Below are positions 14,476-21,360 of a stretch of 49,303 nt of DNA, piece after piece (position 1 is the stretch's first letter; each line of letters opens with the position of its first letter). The translations under genes were made by a program, and so were the position numbers. This stretch comes from Candidatus Scatomorpha intestinavium (GTDB taxonomy: Bacteria; Bacillota; Clostridia; Oscillospirales; Oscillospiraceae), in the NCBI GenBank assembly GCA_018712985.1, contig DVGA01000042.1:1-49303 (forward strand). The letters run 5' to 3'. The notes under the pieces are model-generated. The model was given only the letters and a program-made list of their open reading frames with translations, was not told where the DNA came from and ran no database searches.

Positions 14476-15480
14476 TCATTCCGGCAGCAGCACCTCGCTG
14501 CCCTCCCTCAGGGCCTCCGACTCCACAAGCCAGCCGGAGCCGTACTCGCAGACGGGCGTCACCGCCGTCTCCTCCGCCCCTGCGGGGCCTTCGGTCAGGA
14601 CGTAATACTCTCCCCCGCGCTCGTGCAGGGCCTCCGCGGGGACAAACAGCCCTTCGGAGCGCGTCACGAGCAGCTCCGCCGCGGCAAACCTCACGTCCGC
14701 GACCAGCTCCTGCCGCTCCGCGCAGGAGAATATGACGGCGCGCTCGCCGCCCTCCGGCTGCGACACGCTCTCCACCCGCGCGGTGAACTCCCCCTCCGGC
14801 AGCGTGAGCTCCGCGCGGTCCCCCGCGGAGAGCGTCGAAGCCGCCTCCTCGTCTATCAGCGCGGCGAAGCGCCACTGCACTCCCGTGACAAGCGTGCCGA
14901 AGGCGCCCTCCGGCGCGGCGGGGACGGGGGAGGCGAGCAGGGCCGACAGCTCCCTCGGCGTACCGCAGTCCTCCGCTGCCAGGCCCGAGAGCCCGTCCGC
15001 GTACAGCGTGAACAGTCCCGGCTCCGCGGCCGCTATGACGTTCCCCGGCGGCTCTGCGGACTCCTGCCCGGCGCTCTCACCGCCGGAGAGCCGGGCCTCG
15101 AGCGCGCCGAGCGCGGCGTCAACGCTCCCCGCCGGGCCGTAAACCGCCTCCGCAAGGGCGATGACCGCCTCACCGGCCGTGGACGGCGCGGCGCCGTCCG
15201 CCGGCCGGCCCAGCGCGGCGGCGTAGTTCTCCGCCGTCAGGCACTCTATCGCGATCCGCCCGCGCGCGGCGAGGCGCTCGCCGTCCCGCGCCGTCACAAG
15301 CAGATAGGCGTCATCCGAGCTGAGCCGCTGCTCCTCACGGAGCACGACGCCCTCCGCCTCCGCCGTCACGGTTACCGAAACGCGCGTCACCTCCGCCGTG
15401 CGGTAGGCCGCAGCGCCGCCCGGGAGCAGCGGCGCCGCCAGATAGGCCGCCCCCGCCAGGGCCACGACGCCCAGCACCAC
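14476..15480 (-). CDS. HlyD-like membrane-anchored protein
   Basis: A protein of at least 334 residues with one N-terminal membrane helix followed by a large extracellular domain. Beta-rich segments resemble the barrel-sandwich of HlyD/membrane-fusion proteins (V-T-V-T-A-E-A-E-G-V-V-L-R-E-E near the start; L-S-A-G-D-R-A-E-L-T-L-P later). Its function next to yggS and sepF is unknown. The first ordinary start is GTG at 15480. An in-frame ATA at 15510, overlapping the hfq stop as ATAA and 8 bases after GGGGAGG, would add [11 protein letters not shown]. That would supply the positive charge expected before the helix. A start by AUA would be highly unusual. Confidence 0.65.
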   Translation of the reverse strand: MVLGVVALAGAAYLAAPLLPGGAAAYRTAEVTRVSVTVTAEAEGVVLREEQRLSSDDAYLLVTARDGERLAARGRIAIECLTAENYAAALGRPADGAAPSTAGEAVIALAEAVYGPAGSVDAALGALEARLSGGESAGQESAEPPGNVIAAAEPGLFTLYADGLSGLAAEDCGTPRELSALLASPVPAAPEGAFGTLVTGVQWRFAALIDEEAASTLSAGDRAELTLPEGEFTARVESVSQPEGGERAVIFSCAERQELVADVRFAAAELLVTRSEGLFVPAEALHERGGEYYVLTEGPAGAEETAVTPVCEYGSGWLVESEALREGSEVLLPE

Positions 15481-15506
15481 GGAGGCGAAGCCCCCCGCGC
15501 GCCGGC

Positions 15507-15737
15507 TTATGTATCCGCCTCCCCGAGGTCCACGCTGCGCGCCGGCGCGATGGTAGAGATCGCATGCTTGTAAATGAGCTGCTGCTTCCCGTCCGAGTCG
15601 AGTACGACGGTGAAGCTGTCAAACGCCCGGAGCACGCCCCGGAGCTGGAAGCCGTTCATCAAAAACAGCGTAAGCGGCACGCGCTCGGCTCTCGCGCGGT
15701 TGAGGAAGGTATCCTGGAGATTTTTCTGCTTTTCCAT
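15507..15737 (-). CDS. hfq: RNA chaperone Hfq
   Basis: A 76-residue Hfq starting [13 protein letters not shown]. It has the Sm1 motif (V[18 protein letters not shown]) and the Sm2 motif Y-K-H-A-I-S-T. It forms hexamers that bind small RNAs and A/U-rich mRNA. AAGGAG lies about 10 bases before the ATG at 15737; an upstream in-frame ATG has no such site. It follows miaA, the classic miaA-hfq order, and a promoter candidate lies in the 118-base gap between them. Confidence 0.95.
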   Translation of the reverse strand: MEKQKNLQDTFLNRARAERVPLTLFLMNGFQLRGVLRAFDSFTVVLDSDGKQQLIYKHAISTIAPARSVDLGEADT

Positions 15738-15770
15738 TTCTCTCGCTCCTTGCCGGAGCGGCTGATTTAC

Positions 15771-15799
15771 ATAATACCACATCAGGGCGCTCCGTTAAA
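15771..15799 (-). promoter_or_regulatory. Promoter candidate for hfq and downstream genes
   Basis: In the minus direction: TTTAAC (15794-15799), a 17-base spacer with TGTGG before the -10, and TATTAT (15771-15776). The -10 is good and the -35 is poor (3 of 6). It lies 34 bases before the hfq start. Confidence 0.5.
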
Positions 15800-15855
15800 T
15801 AGTGATTTTTAACAAAACGCGCCCCGCCAAGCTGCGCGAAGCGTGTCCTGCCCGA

Positions 15856-16800
15856 CTATCTTATACCGCGCCCGGCAAGGAAAATTGTCGAATCCCGCCG
15901 CGCCCCGGCAAAATCGGGCTCGGCATCCCAGCGTATCCAGTGCACCTCCGGCTTCGCTCGAAGATAGGTAAGCTGCCTTTTGGCATAGCGCCGCGTGCCG
16001 CGCTTTATGAGCTCCACGGCCTCCGCTTCCGATATCTCTCCGCGTATCGCGGCGGCGGCCTCCTTGTAGCCGATTGCCTGCATCGCCGTGCAGCACGCGT
16101 CCAGCCCGCACGAGAGCAGTGAGCGCACCTCGCCGAACAGCCCCGCGGCCGCCATGGCGTCCACCCGCGCGTCTATGTGCCGGTAGAGCTCCGCGCGGTC
16201 GGCGTAGTCGAGGGCGATCACCGCCGCGTCGTACCTCGGCGGCCTCGCTCGGGTCTCTGCGTCGTGCTCGCTCATCGGCCTGCCCGTGAGCAGGTATATC
16301 TCATACGCGCGCACTATGCGCTTTTTGTCGTTCGCGTGCAGCTTCGCGGCCCGCTCCGGGTCGAGCTGGGAGAGCTCGCGGAGCATGGCCTCGCCTCCTA
16401 TCTCATCGTACCTCTCCTCCAGCTCGCGGCGGCACCCGCCGTCCTCCTCCCGCGCGGCGAAGGAGCGTCCCTGCACGAGCGAGTCGATATATAGCCCCGT
16501 GCCGCCGACGACTATGGGCCTCTTCCCGCGGGAGAGTATGTCAACGCAGGCAGCGTCGGCGGCCTCGGTCCAGCGCGAGACGCTCCAGTTCTCCGACGGC
16601 TCCGCCACGTCTATCAGGTGGTGCGGCGCGGCGGCGAGCTCCTCGCTCGTGGGCTTGGCCGTCCCGATGTCCATGCCGCGGTAAATCTGCATCGAATCCG
16701 CCGAGACGATCTCGCCGCCGAGCTCCCGGGCGAGCATGATGCCGAGGCGGGTCTTCCCCGTTGCCGTCGGTCCGGTTATTACTACAATTTGCCCCTGCAT
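15856..16800 (-). CDS. miaA: tRNA dimethylallyltransferase
   Basis: A 314-residue MiaA. It shows the P-loop G-P-T-A-T-G-K-T (residues 10-17), S-A-D-S-M-Q-I-Y-R-G-M-D-I-G-T-A-K, V-G-G-T-G-L-Y, N-D-K-K-R-I-V-R-A and Q-A-I-G-Y-K-E. It adds the isopentenyl group to A37 of tRNAs reading UNN codons. MiaB, which acts next on the same base, is encoded at 19940. An in-frame ATG at 16818 is an alternative start; neither has a strong ribosome binding site. The gene is divergent from degV and precedes hfq. Confidence 0.93.
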   Translation of the reverse strand: MQGQIVVITGPTATGKTRLGIMLARELGGEIVSADSMQIYRGMDIGTAKPTSEELAAAPHHLIDVAEPSENWSVSRWTEAADAACVDILSRGKRPIVVGGTGLYIDSLVQGRSFAAREEDGGCRRELEERYDEIGGEAMLRELSQLDPERAAKLHANDKKRIVRAYEIYLLTGRPMSEHDAETRARPPRYDAAVIALDYADRAELYRHIDARVDAMAAAGLFGEVRSLLSCGLDACCTAMQAIGYKEAAAAIRGEISEAEAVELIKRGTRRYAKRQLTYLRAKPEVHWIRWDAEPDFAGARRDSTIFLAGRGIR

Positions 16801-16870
16801 GTATAAACGCACTTCCATTCTGAGAAACGATGTGGTAATATGGTGCCGATTTACGAAAGGAGACTGCTCC

Positions 16871-17713
16871 GTGAAAGTAAAAATCACTGCCGACAGCACC
16901 TGCGACCTGCCGCAGGAATTTATTGACCGCTATGGCATCAGGATTTTCCCTCTCTACATCGTGAGGGACGGCGAGGCGCTGCGCGACGGGATAGATATAA
17001 CGCCCGACGACCTTTACGCCTACACGCAGGCCACCGGCAAGCTCTGCGGCACAGCCGCCAGCACAGTCGCCGACTACGCGGACGGCTGGCGCGAGTGCCT
17101 TGAAGAATGCGACGCCGTTGTGCACGTCGCCTTCTCCAGCGAGCTCTCCGTCACCTGCGCGAACGCGCGCCTGGCGGCGGAGGAGGTGGGCAGCGTCTAT
17201 GTGGTGGACTCGCTGAACCTCTCCACTGGGTACGGCCAGCTCGTGCTCGACGCAGCCATCATGGCCTCCGGCGGCGCAGGGCCGCAGGAGATCGTCGCCG
17301 AAATCGAGTCGCTCGTGCCGAAGATGGACGTCAGCTTCGTGCTCAACACCCTCGACTATCTGCGCCGCGGCGGGCGCTGCACCGCGGTCCAGGCTCTCGG
17401 CGCGAACCTGCTCGGCATCAAGCCCTGCATAGAGGTGCATGACGGCAAGATGGGTGTCGCCAAAAAATATCGCGGCAAGATCGAGGCCGCCTACCACCAG
17501 TACATCCGCGACCGCCTTCAGGGCCGGGACGACATCGACCTGCGCCGGGTGTTCATAACAGACTCCGGCCTGCCGGACGATGTGCGCCGGCGCCTGAGGC
17601 AGACCGTCCTCGAGTGCCAGCCCTTCGCGGAGGTTTATAACAACCGCGCAGGCTGCACGATAAGCGGCCACTGCGGCCCCTGGTGCATGGGCGTGCTCTA
17701 CTACCACAAGTGA
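16871..17713 (+). CDS. DegV family fatty-acid-binding protein
   Basis: A 280-residue DegV protein. The N-terminus I-T-A-D-S-T-C-D-L-P is diagnostic, followed by I-P/F-P-L-Y-I, the S-Q/T-A-A-S-T lipid-binding loop (G-T-A-A-S-T-V-A-D), a Y-L-R-R-G-G-R segment near residue 160 and a C-terminal G-x-G-x-x-G-like ending. Members bind long-chain fatty acids and work with FakA kinases in host-lipid use. No fakA is nearby. The GTG start at 16871 follows GAAAGGAG by 8 bases, better than any upstream start. A perfect terminator follows. Confidence 0.9.
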   Translation: MKVKITADSTCDLPQEFIDRYGIRIFPLYIVRDGEALRDGIDITPDDLYAYTQATGKLCGTAASTVADYADGWRECLEECDAVVHVAFSSELSVTCANARLAAEEVGSVYVVDSLNLSTGYGQLVLDAAIMASGGAGPQEIVAEIESLVPKMDVSFVLNTLDYLRRGGRCTAVQALGANLLGIKPCIEVHDGKMGVAKKYRGKIEAAYHQYIRDRLQGRDDIDLRRVFITDSGLPDDVRRRLRQTVLECQPFAEVYNNRAGCTISGHCGPWCMGVLYYHK

Positions 17714-17726
17714 TTCCCGCCGGACG

Positions 17727-17766
17727 GCGCGGGGGCTTTCCGCCCCCGCGCTTTTCTTTTTCTTTT
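17727..17766 (+). terminator. Rho-independent terminator of degV
   Basis: A perfect 10-bp stem, GCGCGGGGGC/GCCCCCGCGC, with a 5-base loop is followed by TTTTCTTTTTCTTTT. It begins 13 bases after the degV stop and separates it from the convergent mutL. Confidence 0.92.
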
Positions 17767-17785
17767 CACGGTGGCGGAGGGCCGC

Positions 17786-19741
17786 TCAGACTATGCGCTT
17801 GAACTGCCTGTCGAGATCCCGGCGCGTGAGCGTCCAGGCCACCGGGCGGCCGTGCGGGCAGGTGGTTATCTCCCCGCGGCAGACGGCCTCCGCCAGGCGC
17901 AGCAGCTCCTCCGGCTCGGAGGAGCGCCCGGCCTTTATCGCGGCCTTGCAGGCCACCGTTTTCAGCGCCTCCTCGCGCTCCGAGCGCGCCGTGACCCTGC
18001 CGGAGCGCTCGAGCCCCTCGGCGATCTCCTCCACCGAGGCGGCGGCCTCTTTTTCGTCGAGCTCGCAGGGCGCGCTGCGGAGGATGAAGGCCCCCTCGCC
18101 GTAGCTCTCTATCTCAAACCCGAGCCCGGAAAGGAGCTCCAGATTCGCGCCGATGACCTCCGCAAGCTCGCGCGGCGGCGTGAGCGGCACCGGCTCCATG
18201 AGCGTCTGGCTCATGACCCCCGCGCCGTTTTTTGAAATCCGGTCGAAAATAATCCGCTCGTGGGCGGCGTGCTTGTCTATTATTATCAGCTCGCCGCCGC
18301 GCTGGGCTATTATATAGAGCCCGAGGGCCTCGCCGATGAGCCTTACGGGCTCGTCAGCCGCCGCATCCGCGGCCGGGGACGGGCTTTCGGGCGCCTTTAG
18401 GGCGCTTTCCGGCGTGACGGGCACGGTTTCAGGCTCCCGGATGCGCCCTTCGCCGTTTTTCAGCTCCTCCGGCCAGGCAGCGGCGGCGCGCCGCGGCGGC
18501 GCCCACGCGGCGGGCGGATGGAAGCTCCCAGGCTGCCCTCCGGCGGCTTCGCGGCGGTCCTGCGCGGCTCGGAATGGCGAACCGCCGCCCCCCGCTGGCG
18601 TTCCTACGCGCGGCGCGCCCCGGGACGAGAGGTCCAGCCGCGTCTGATAGGGCGCGGAGGTGTCCTCCACCCGGAAGGTGGAGCGCTCCGGCCGCGTGGC
18701 GGAATAGAGCTTCGGCTCCGAGGCCTCGACCGCCGGCGGCGGCGCGGCCGCGGGGGCCTCTATCGCGCCGAGCACGGCGTAGTGCACCGCGTCGAACACG
18801 CGCCGCTCGTCCGAAAACTTCACCTCGGTCTTCGCCGGGTGCACGTTCACGTCCACGGCGGCGGCGGAGATGTCGAGGTATATCACGCAGGCGGGGAAGC
18901 GCCCGGTGAGCATGGAATTTTTGTACGCCTGCTCCACCGCGGCCTGCAGGAGCTGCGAGCGGATGTACCTCCCGTTGCAGAAGAAGTACTGCGCGCCGCG
19001 GCTGCCGCGCCCGGTGCCGGGCGCGCTGGCGAAGCCGGTGACCCCGATCCCGCCCTCCCCGCCCGAGGAGACGGCGGCGAGCGAGGCCGCGAGGTCCCGC
19101 CCGAGGAGGGTGTACACCGCGCTCTCCGCGCGGCCGTCCCCCGGCGTGAAAAACTCCTCCTTGCCGTCCTTTATGCAGCGGACGGACACGTCCGGCCGGC
19201 CGAGCGCGCAGCGCAGCGCGGCCTGGACGCAGGCGGCGCCCTCGGCCCTGTCCGACTTCATGAACTTCAGCCTGGCCGGCGTGTTGTAAAAGAGCCCGCG
19301 GACTATCATCGTCGTCCCCTCGGGGCAGCCTGCCTCGCCCATCTCGGCTATCTCGCCGGCGTCGAGGGCCACGCGCGTGCCGCTCTGTGCGCCGCGCTCG
19401 CGCGTCAGCAGCTCGACGTGCGAGACGCTGCTTATCGCCGCGAGCGCCTCGCCGCGGAAGCCGAGGGTCCCGATGGCCTCGAGCCCGCGCTCGTCGCGCA
19501 GCTTGCTCGTCGCGTGCCGGAGGAAGGCTATCCCGGCGTCCTCGGCGGACATGCCGCAGCCGTCGTCCGTCACGCGGAGGTATTCCGCGCCGCCGCCGCG
19601 TATTTCAACCGTTATGTTCCGCGCCCCGGCGTCGAGGGAGTTTTCGATGAGCTCCTTCACGGCGGAGGCCGGGCGCTCGACGACTTCGCCGGCGGCTATC
19701 AGGTCCGCGACGAAGGGTGAGAGTATGTTTATCCTTGGCAT
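17786..19741 (-). CDS. mutL: DNA mismatch repair protein MutL
   Basis: A 651-residue MutL. The GHKL ATPase part shows A-A-G-E-V-V-E-R-P, N-S-L-D-A-G-A, D-D-G-C-G-M, H-A-T-S-K-L and T-L-G-F-R-G-E-A-L-A. A low-complexity linker (about residues 340-460) follows. The C-terminal endonuclease domain has D-K-H-A-A-H-E-R and C-P-H-G-R-P, so this is the nicking type found in bacteria without MutH. The Gln of the usual DQHA is Lys here. The ATG at 19741 has GAGGTG 4 bases upstream; the farther TTG overlaps that site and is rejected. The mRNA leader contains a large hairpin. mutS is on the divergent transcript. Confidence 0.95.
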   Translation of the reverse strand: MPRINILSPFVADLIAAGEVVERPASAVKELIENSLDAGARNITVEIRGGGAEYLRVTDDGCGMSAEDAGIAFLRHATSKLRDERGLEAIGTLGFRGEALAAISSVSHVELLTRERGAQSGTRVALDAGEIAEMGEAGCPEGTTMIVRGLFYNTPARLKFMKSDRAEGAACVQAALRCALGRPDVSVRCIKDGKEEFFTPGDGRAESAVYTLLGRDLAASLAAVSSGGEGGIGVTGFASAPGTGRGSRGAQYFFCNGRYIRSQLLQAAVEQAYKNSMLTGRFPACVIYLDISAAAVDVNVHPAKTEVKFSDERRVFDAVHYAVLGAIEAPAAAPPPAVEASEPKLYSATRPERSTFRVEDTSAPYQTRLDLSSRGAPRVGTPAGGGGSPFRAAQDRREAAGGQPGSFHPPAAWAPPRRAAAAWPEELKNGEGRIREPETVPVTPESALKAPESPSPAADAAADEPVRLIGEALGLYIIAQRGGELIIIDKHAAHERIIFDRISKNGAGVMSQTLMEPVPLTPPRELAEVIGANLELLSGLGFEIESYGEGAFILRSAPCELDEKEAAASVEEIAEGLERSGRVTARSEREEALKTVACKAAIKAGRSSEPEELLRLAEAVCRGEITTCPHGRPVAWTLTRRDLDRQFKRIV

Positions 19742-19754
19742 GATGCACCTCAAT

Positions 19755-19826
19755 GGGCGGAGCGCTCCGTCCGCTTTAGCAGGGTATAGGTATGTTTCGC
19801 GCCGCTGCGGACGGAGCGCTCCGCCC
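19755..19826 (-). promoter_or_regulatory. Long hairpin in the mutL mRNA leader
   Basis: Two perfect 20-base complementary arms (19755-19774 and 19807-19826) are separated by 32 bases. Each arm contains the self-complementary GGAGCGCTCC. The hairpin lies between the mutL promoter (19843-19871) and its Shine-Dalgarno (19746-19751), only 3 bases from the latter. It would form in the 5' leader, or as DNA it could be a double operator. Confidence 0.6.
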
Positions 19827-19842
19827 GCTTTCGAATCGACTC

Positions 19843-19871
19843 ATTATATATCAAAATTATTGAACTTTCCA
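19843..19871 (-). promoter_or_regulatory. mutL: Promoter of mutL
   Basis: Minus strand: -35 TGGAAA (19866-19871), a 17-base spacer, and a perfect -10 TATAAT (19843-19848). Its -35 directly abuts the -35 of the divergent miaB promoter. Confidence 0.75.
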
Positions 19872-19888
19872 GAATAAAATGATAAAAT
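19860..19888 (+). promoter_or_regulatory. miaB: Promoter of miaB-mutS
   Basis: -35 TTGAAC (19860-19865), a 17-base spacer, and -10 TAAAAT (19883-19888) with an extended TGA before it. It lies 51 bases before the miaB start. Confidence 0.78.
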
Positions 19889-19939
19889 AACCCGATGCGG
19901 CGTGACCGCTCAATATAACGACTGCCCCAAGGAGGCCAC

Positions 19940-21358
19940 ATGGCTTACACACGAGTTGAGATCCCCTCCGCCGAGCTCACGCGGCAGCGGGACATATGCT
20001 TTGATATACGCTCCGGGAACGAGCGCGCGGGAAGGGCGCCGCTCGCCTACGTTGACACTTACGGCTGCCAGCAGAACGAGGCGGACAGCGAGGAGCTGCG
20101 CGGATACATAGAGCTGATGGGCTTCGGCTTCACCGCGGACGAGAACGAGGCCGACCTGATAGTCATAAACACCTGCGCCGTGCGCGCGCACGCGGAGATG
20201 CGCATCCTCGGCAACGTGGGCGCGCTCGTGCACGCCAAGGCGAAGAACCCGAATTTGCTCGTCGCGGTCTGCGGCTGCATGGTGCAGCAGCCCCATATGG
20301 CGGAGAAGCTCAAGCAGAGCTTCCGCGTTGTGGACCTCGTATTCGGCCCGCACGAGCTCTGGCGCTTTCCGGAGCTTTATAAGCGCGCGAGGGATACGAA
20401 AAAGCGCGTGTTCGCCGTTGAAGACAGCGACGGCGTGGTGGCCGAGGGGCTGCCCGTCCGGCGAAGCGGCTCCGTAAAGGCCTGGCTCTCCATCATGTAC
20501 GGCTGCAACAACTTCTGCACCTACTGCATCGTGCCCTACGTCCGCGGGCGCGAGCGCTCGCGCCGGTTTGACGACGTGGTGGCGGAGGCCCGCTCGCTCG
20601 TGGAGGCGGGGTATAAGGACATCACACTGCTCGGGCAGAACGTGAACAGCTACGGCCGCGACCTGGACGAGGGGCGCGACTTCGCGGACCTGATACGCGC
20701 GATAAACGACATCCCCGGCGACTTCCTTATACGCTTCATGACCAGCCACCCGCGGGACGCCACGGAAAAGCTCTTCCGCACCATGGCGGAGTGCGAAAAG
20801 TGCGCCAAGCACATCCACCTGCCCGTCCAATCCGGCTCCAACCGCATCCTGAAGGCCATGAACCGGCACTACGGGCGCGAAAAATACCTCGAGGAGGTGC
20901 GCACGGCGCGCGAGCTGATGCCGGACATCGTGCTCACCACGGACATCATCGTCGGCTTCCCCGGCGAAACGCGCTCAGACTTTGACGAGACGCTCTCCCT
21001 CGTGCGCGAGGTGGGGTACGACGCCATGTTCACCTTCATCTTCTCCCCGCGCGAGGGCACGCCCGCGGCGAAGCTGCCGGACCCCGTGTCAAGGGAGGAA
21101 AAGCAGGTGTGGTTCGACGAGCTCGTGGAGCTCTCGAACTCCATCTCCGGCGAAAAGCACGCCGCCTACGCCGGGAAAACGCTCCGCGTCCTCGTGGACG
21201 GGGAGACCGGGCGGGACGGATACAACCTCTCCGCCCGCACGAACGGCGGGCGGCTGGTGCACCTGAAGGGCGGCGCGGAGCTCATCGGCCGCTTCATAAA
21301 CGCGAAAATCACCGGGTGGAACACCTGGGCGCTCTACGGCGAGATACAGGAGGACTGA
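19940..21358 (+). CDS. miaB: tRNA-2-methylthio-N6-dimethylallyladenosine synthase
   Basis: A 472-residue radical-SAM methylthiotransferase. The N-terminal domain carries the three cluster-binding cysteines in T-Y-G-C-Q-Q-N, N-T-C-A-V-R and C-G-C-M. The radical-SAM site is C-N-N-F-C-T-Y-C (near residue 193), followed by S-H-P-R-D and H-L-P-V-Q-S-G-S-N. A TRAM RNA-binding domain closes the protein. It adds a methylthio group to i6A37 made by MiaA. AAGGAGG precedes the ATG by 6 bases. It is followed after 2 bases by mutS, so both share the promoter at 19860-19888. Confidence 0.95.
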   Translation: MAYTRVEIPSAELTRQRDICFDIRSGNERAGRAPLAYVDTYGCQQNEADSEELRGYIELMGFGFTADENEADLIVINTCAVRAHAEMRILGNVGALVHAKAKNPNLLVAVCGCMVQQPHMAEKLKQSFRVVDLVFGPHELWRFPELYKRARDTKKRVFAVEDSDGVVAEGLPVRRSGSVKAWLSIMYGCNNFCTYCIVPYVRGRERSRRFDDVVAEARSLVEAGYKDITLLGQNVNSYGRDLDEGRDFADLIRAINDIPGDFLIRFMTSHPRDATEKLFRTMAECEKCAKHIHLPVQSGSNRILKAMNRHYGREKYLEEVRTARELMPDIVLTTDIIVGFPGETRSDFDETLSLVREVGYDAMFTFIFSPREGTPAAKLPDPVSREEKQVWFDELVELSNSISGEKHAAYAGKTLRVLVDGETGRDGYNLSARTNGGRLVHLKGGAELIGRFINAKITGWNTWALYGEIQED

Positions 21359-21360
21359 GT

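Noticed and set aside
16801-16870. Defined promoters for degV and miaA in the divergent gap
   Set aside because: A TAATAT and a TATTAC occur, but no acceptable -35 at the right distance could be paired with either.
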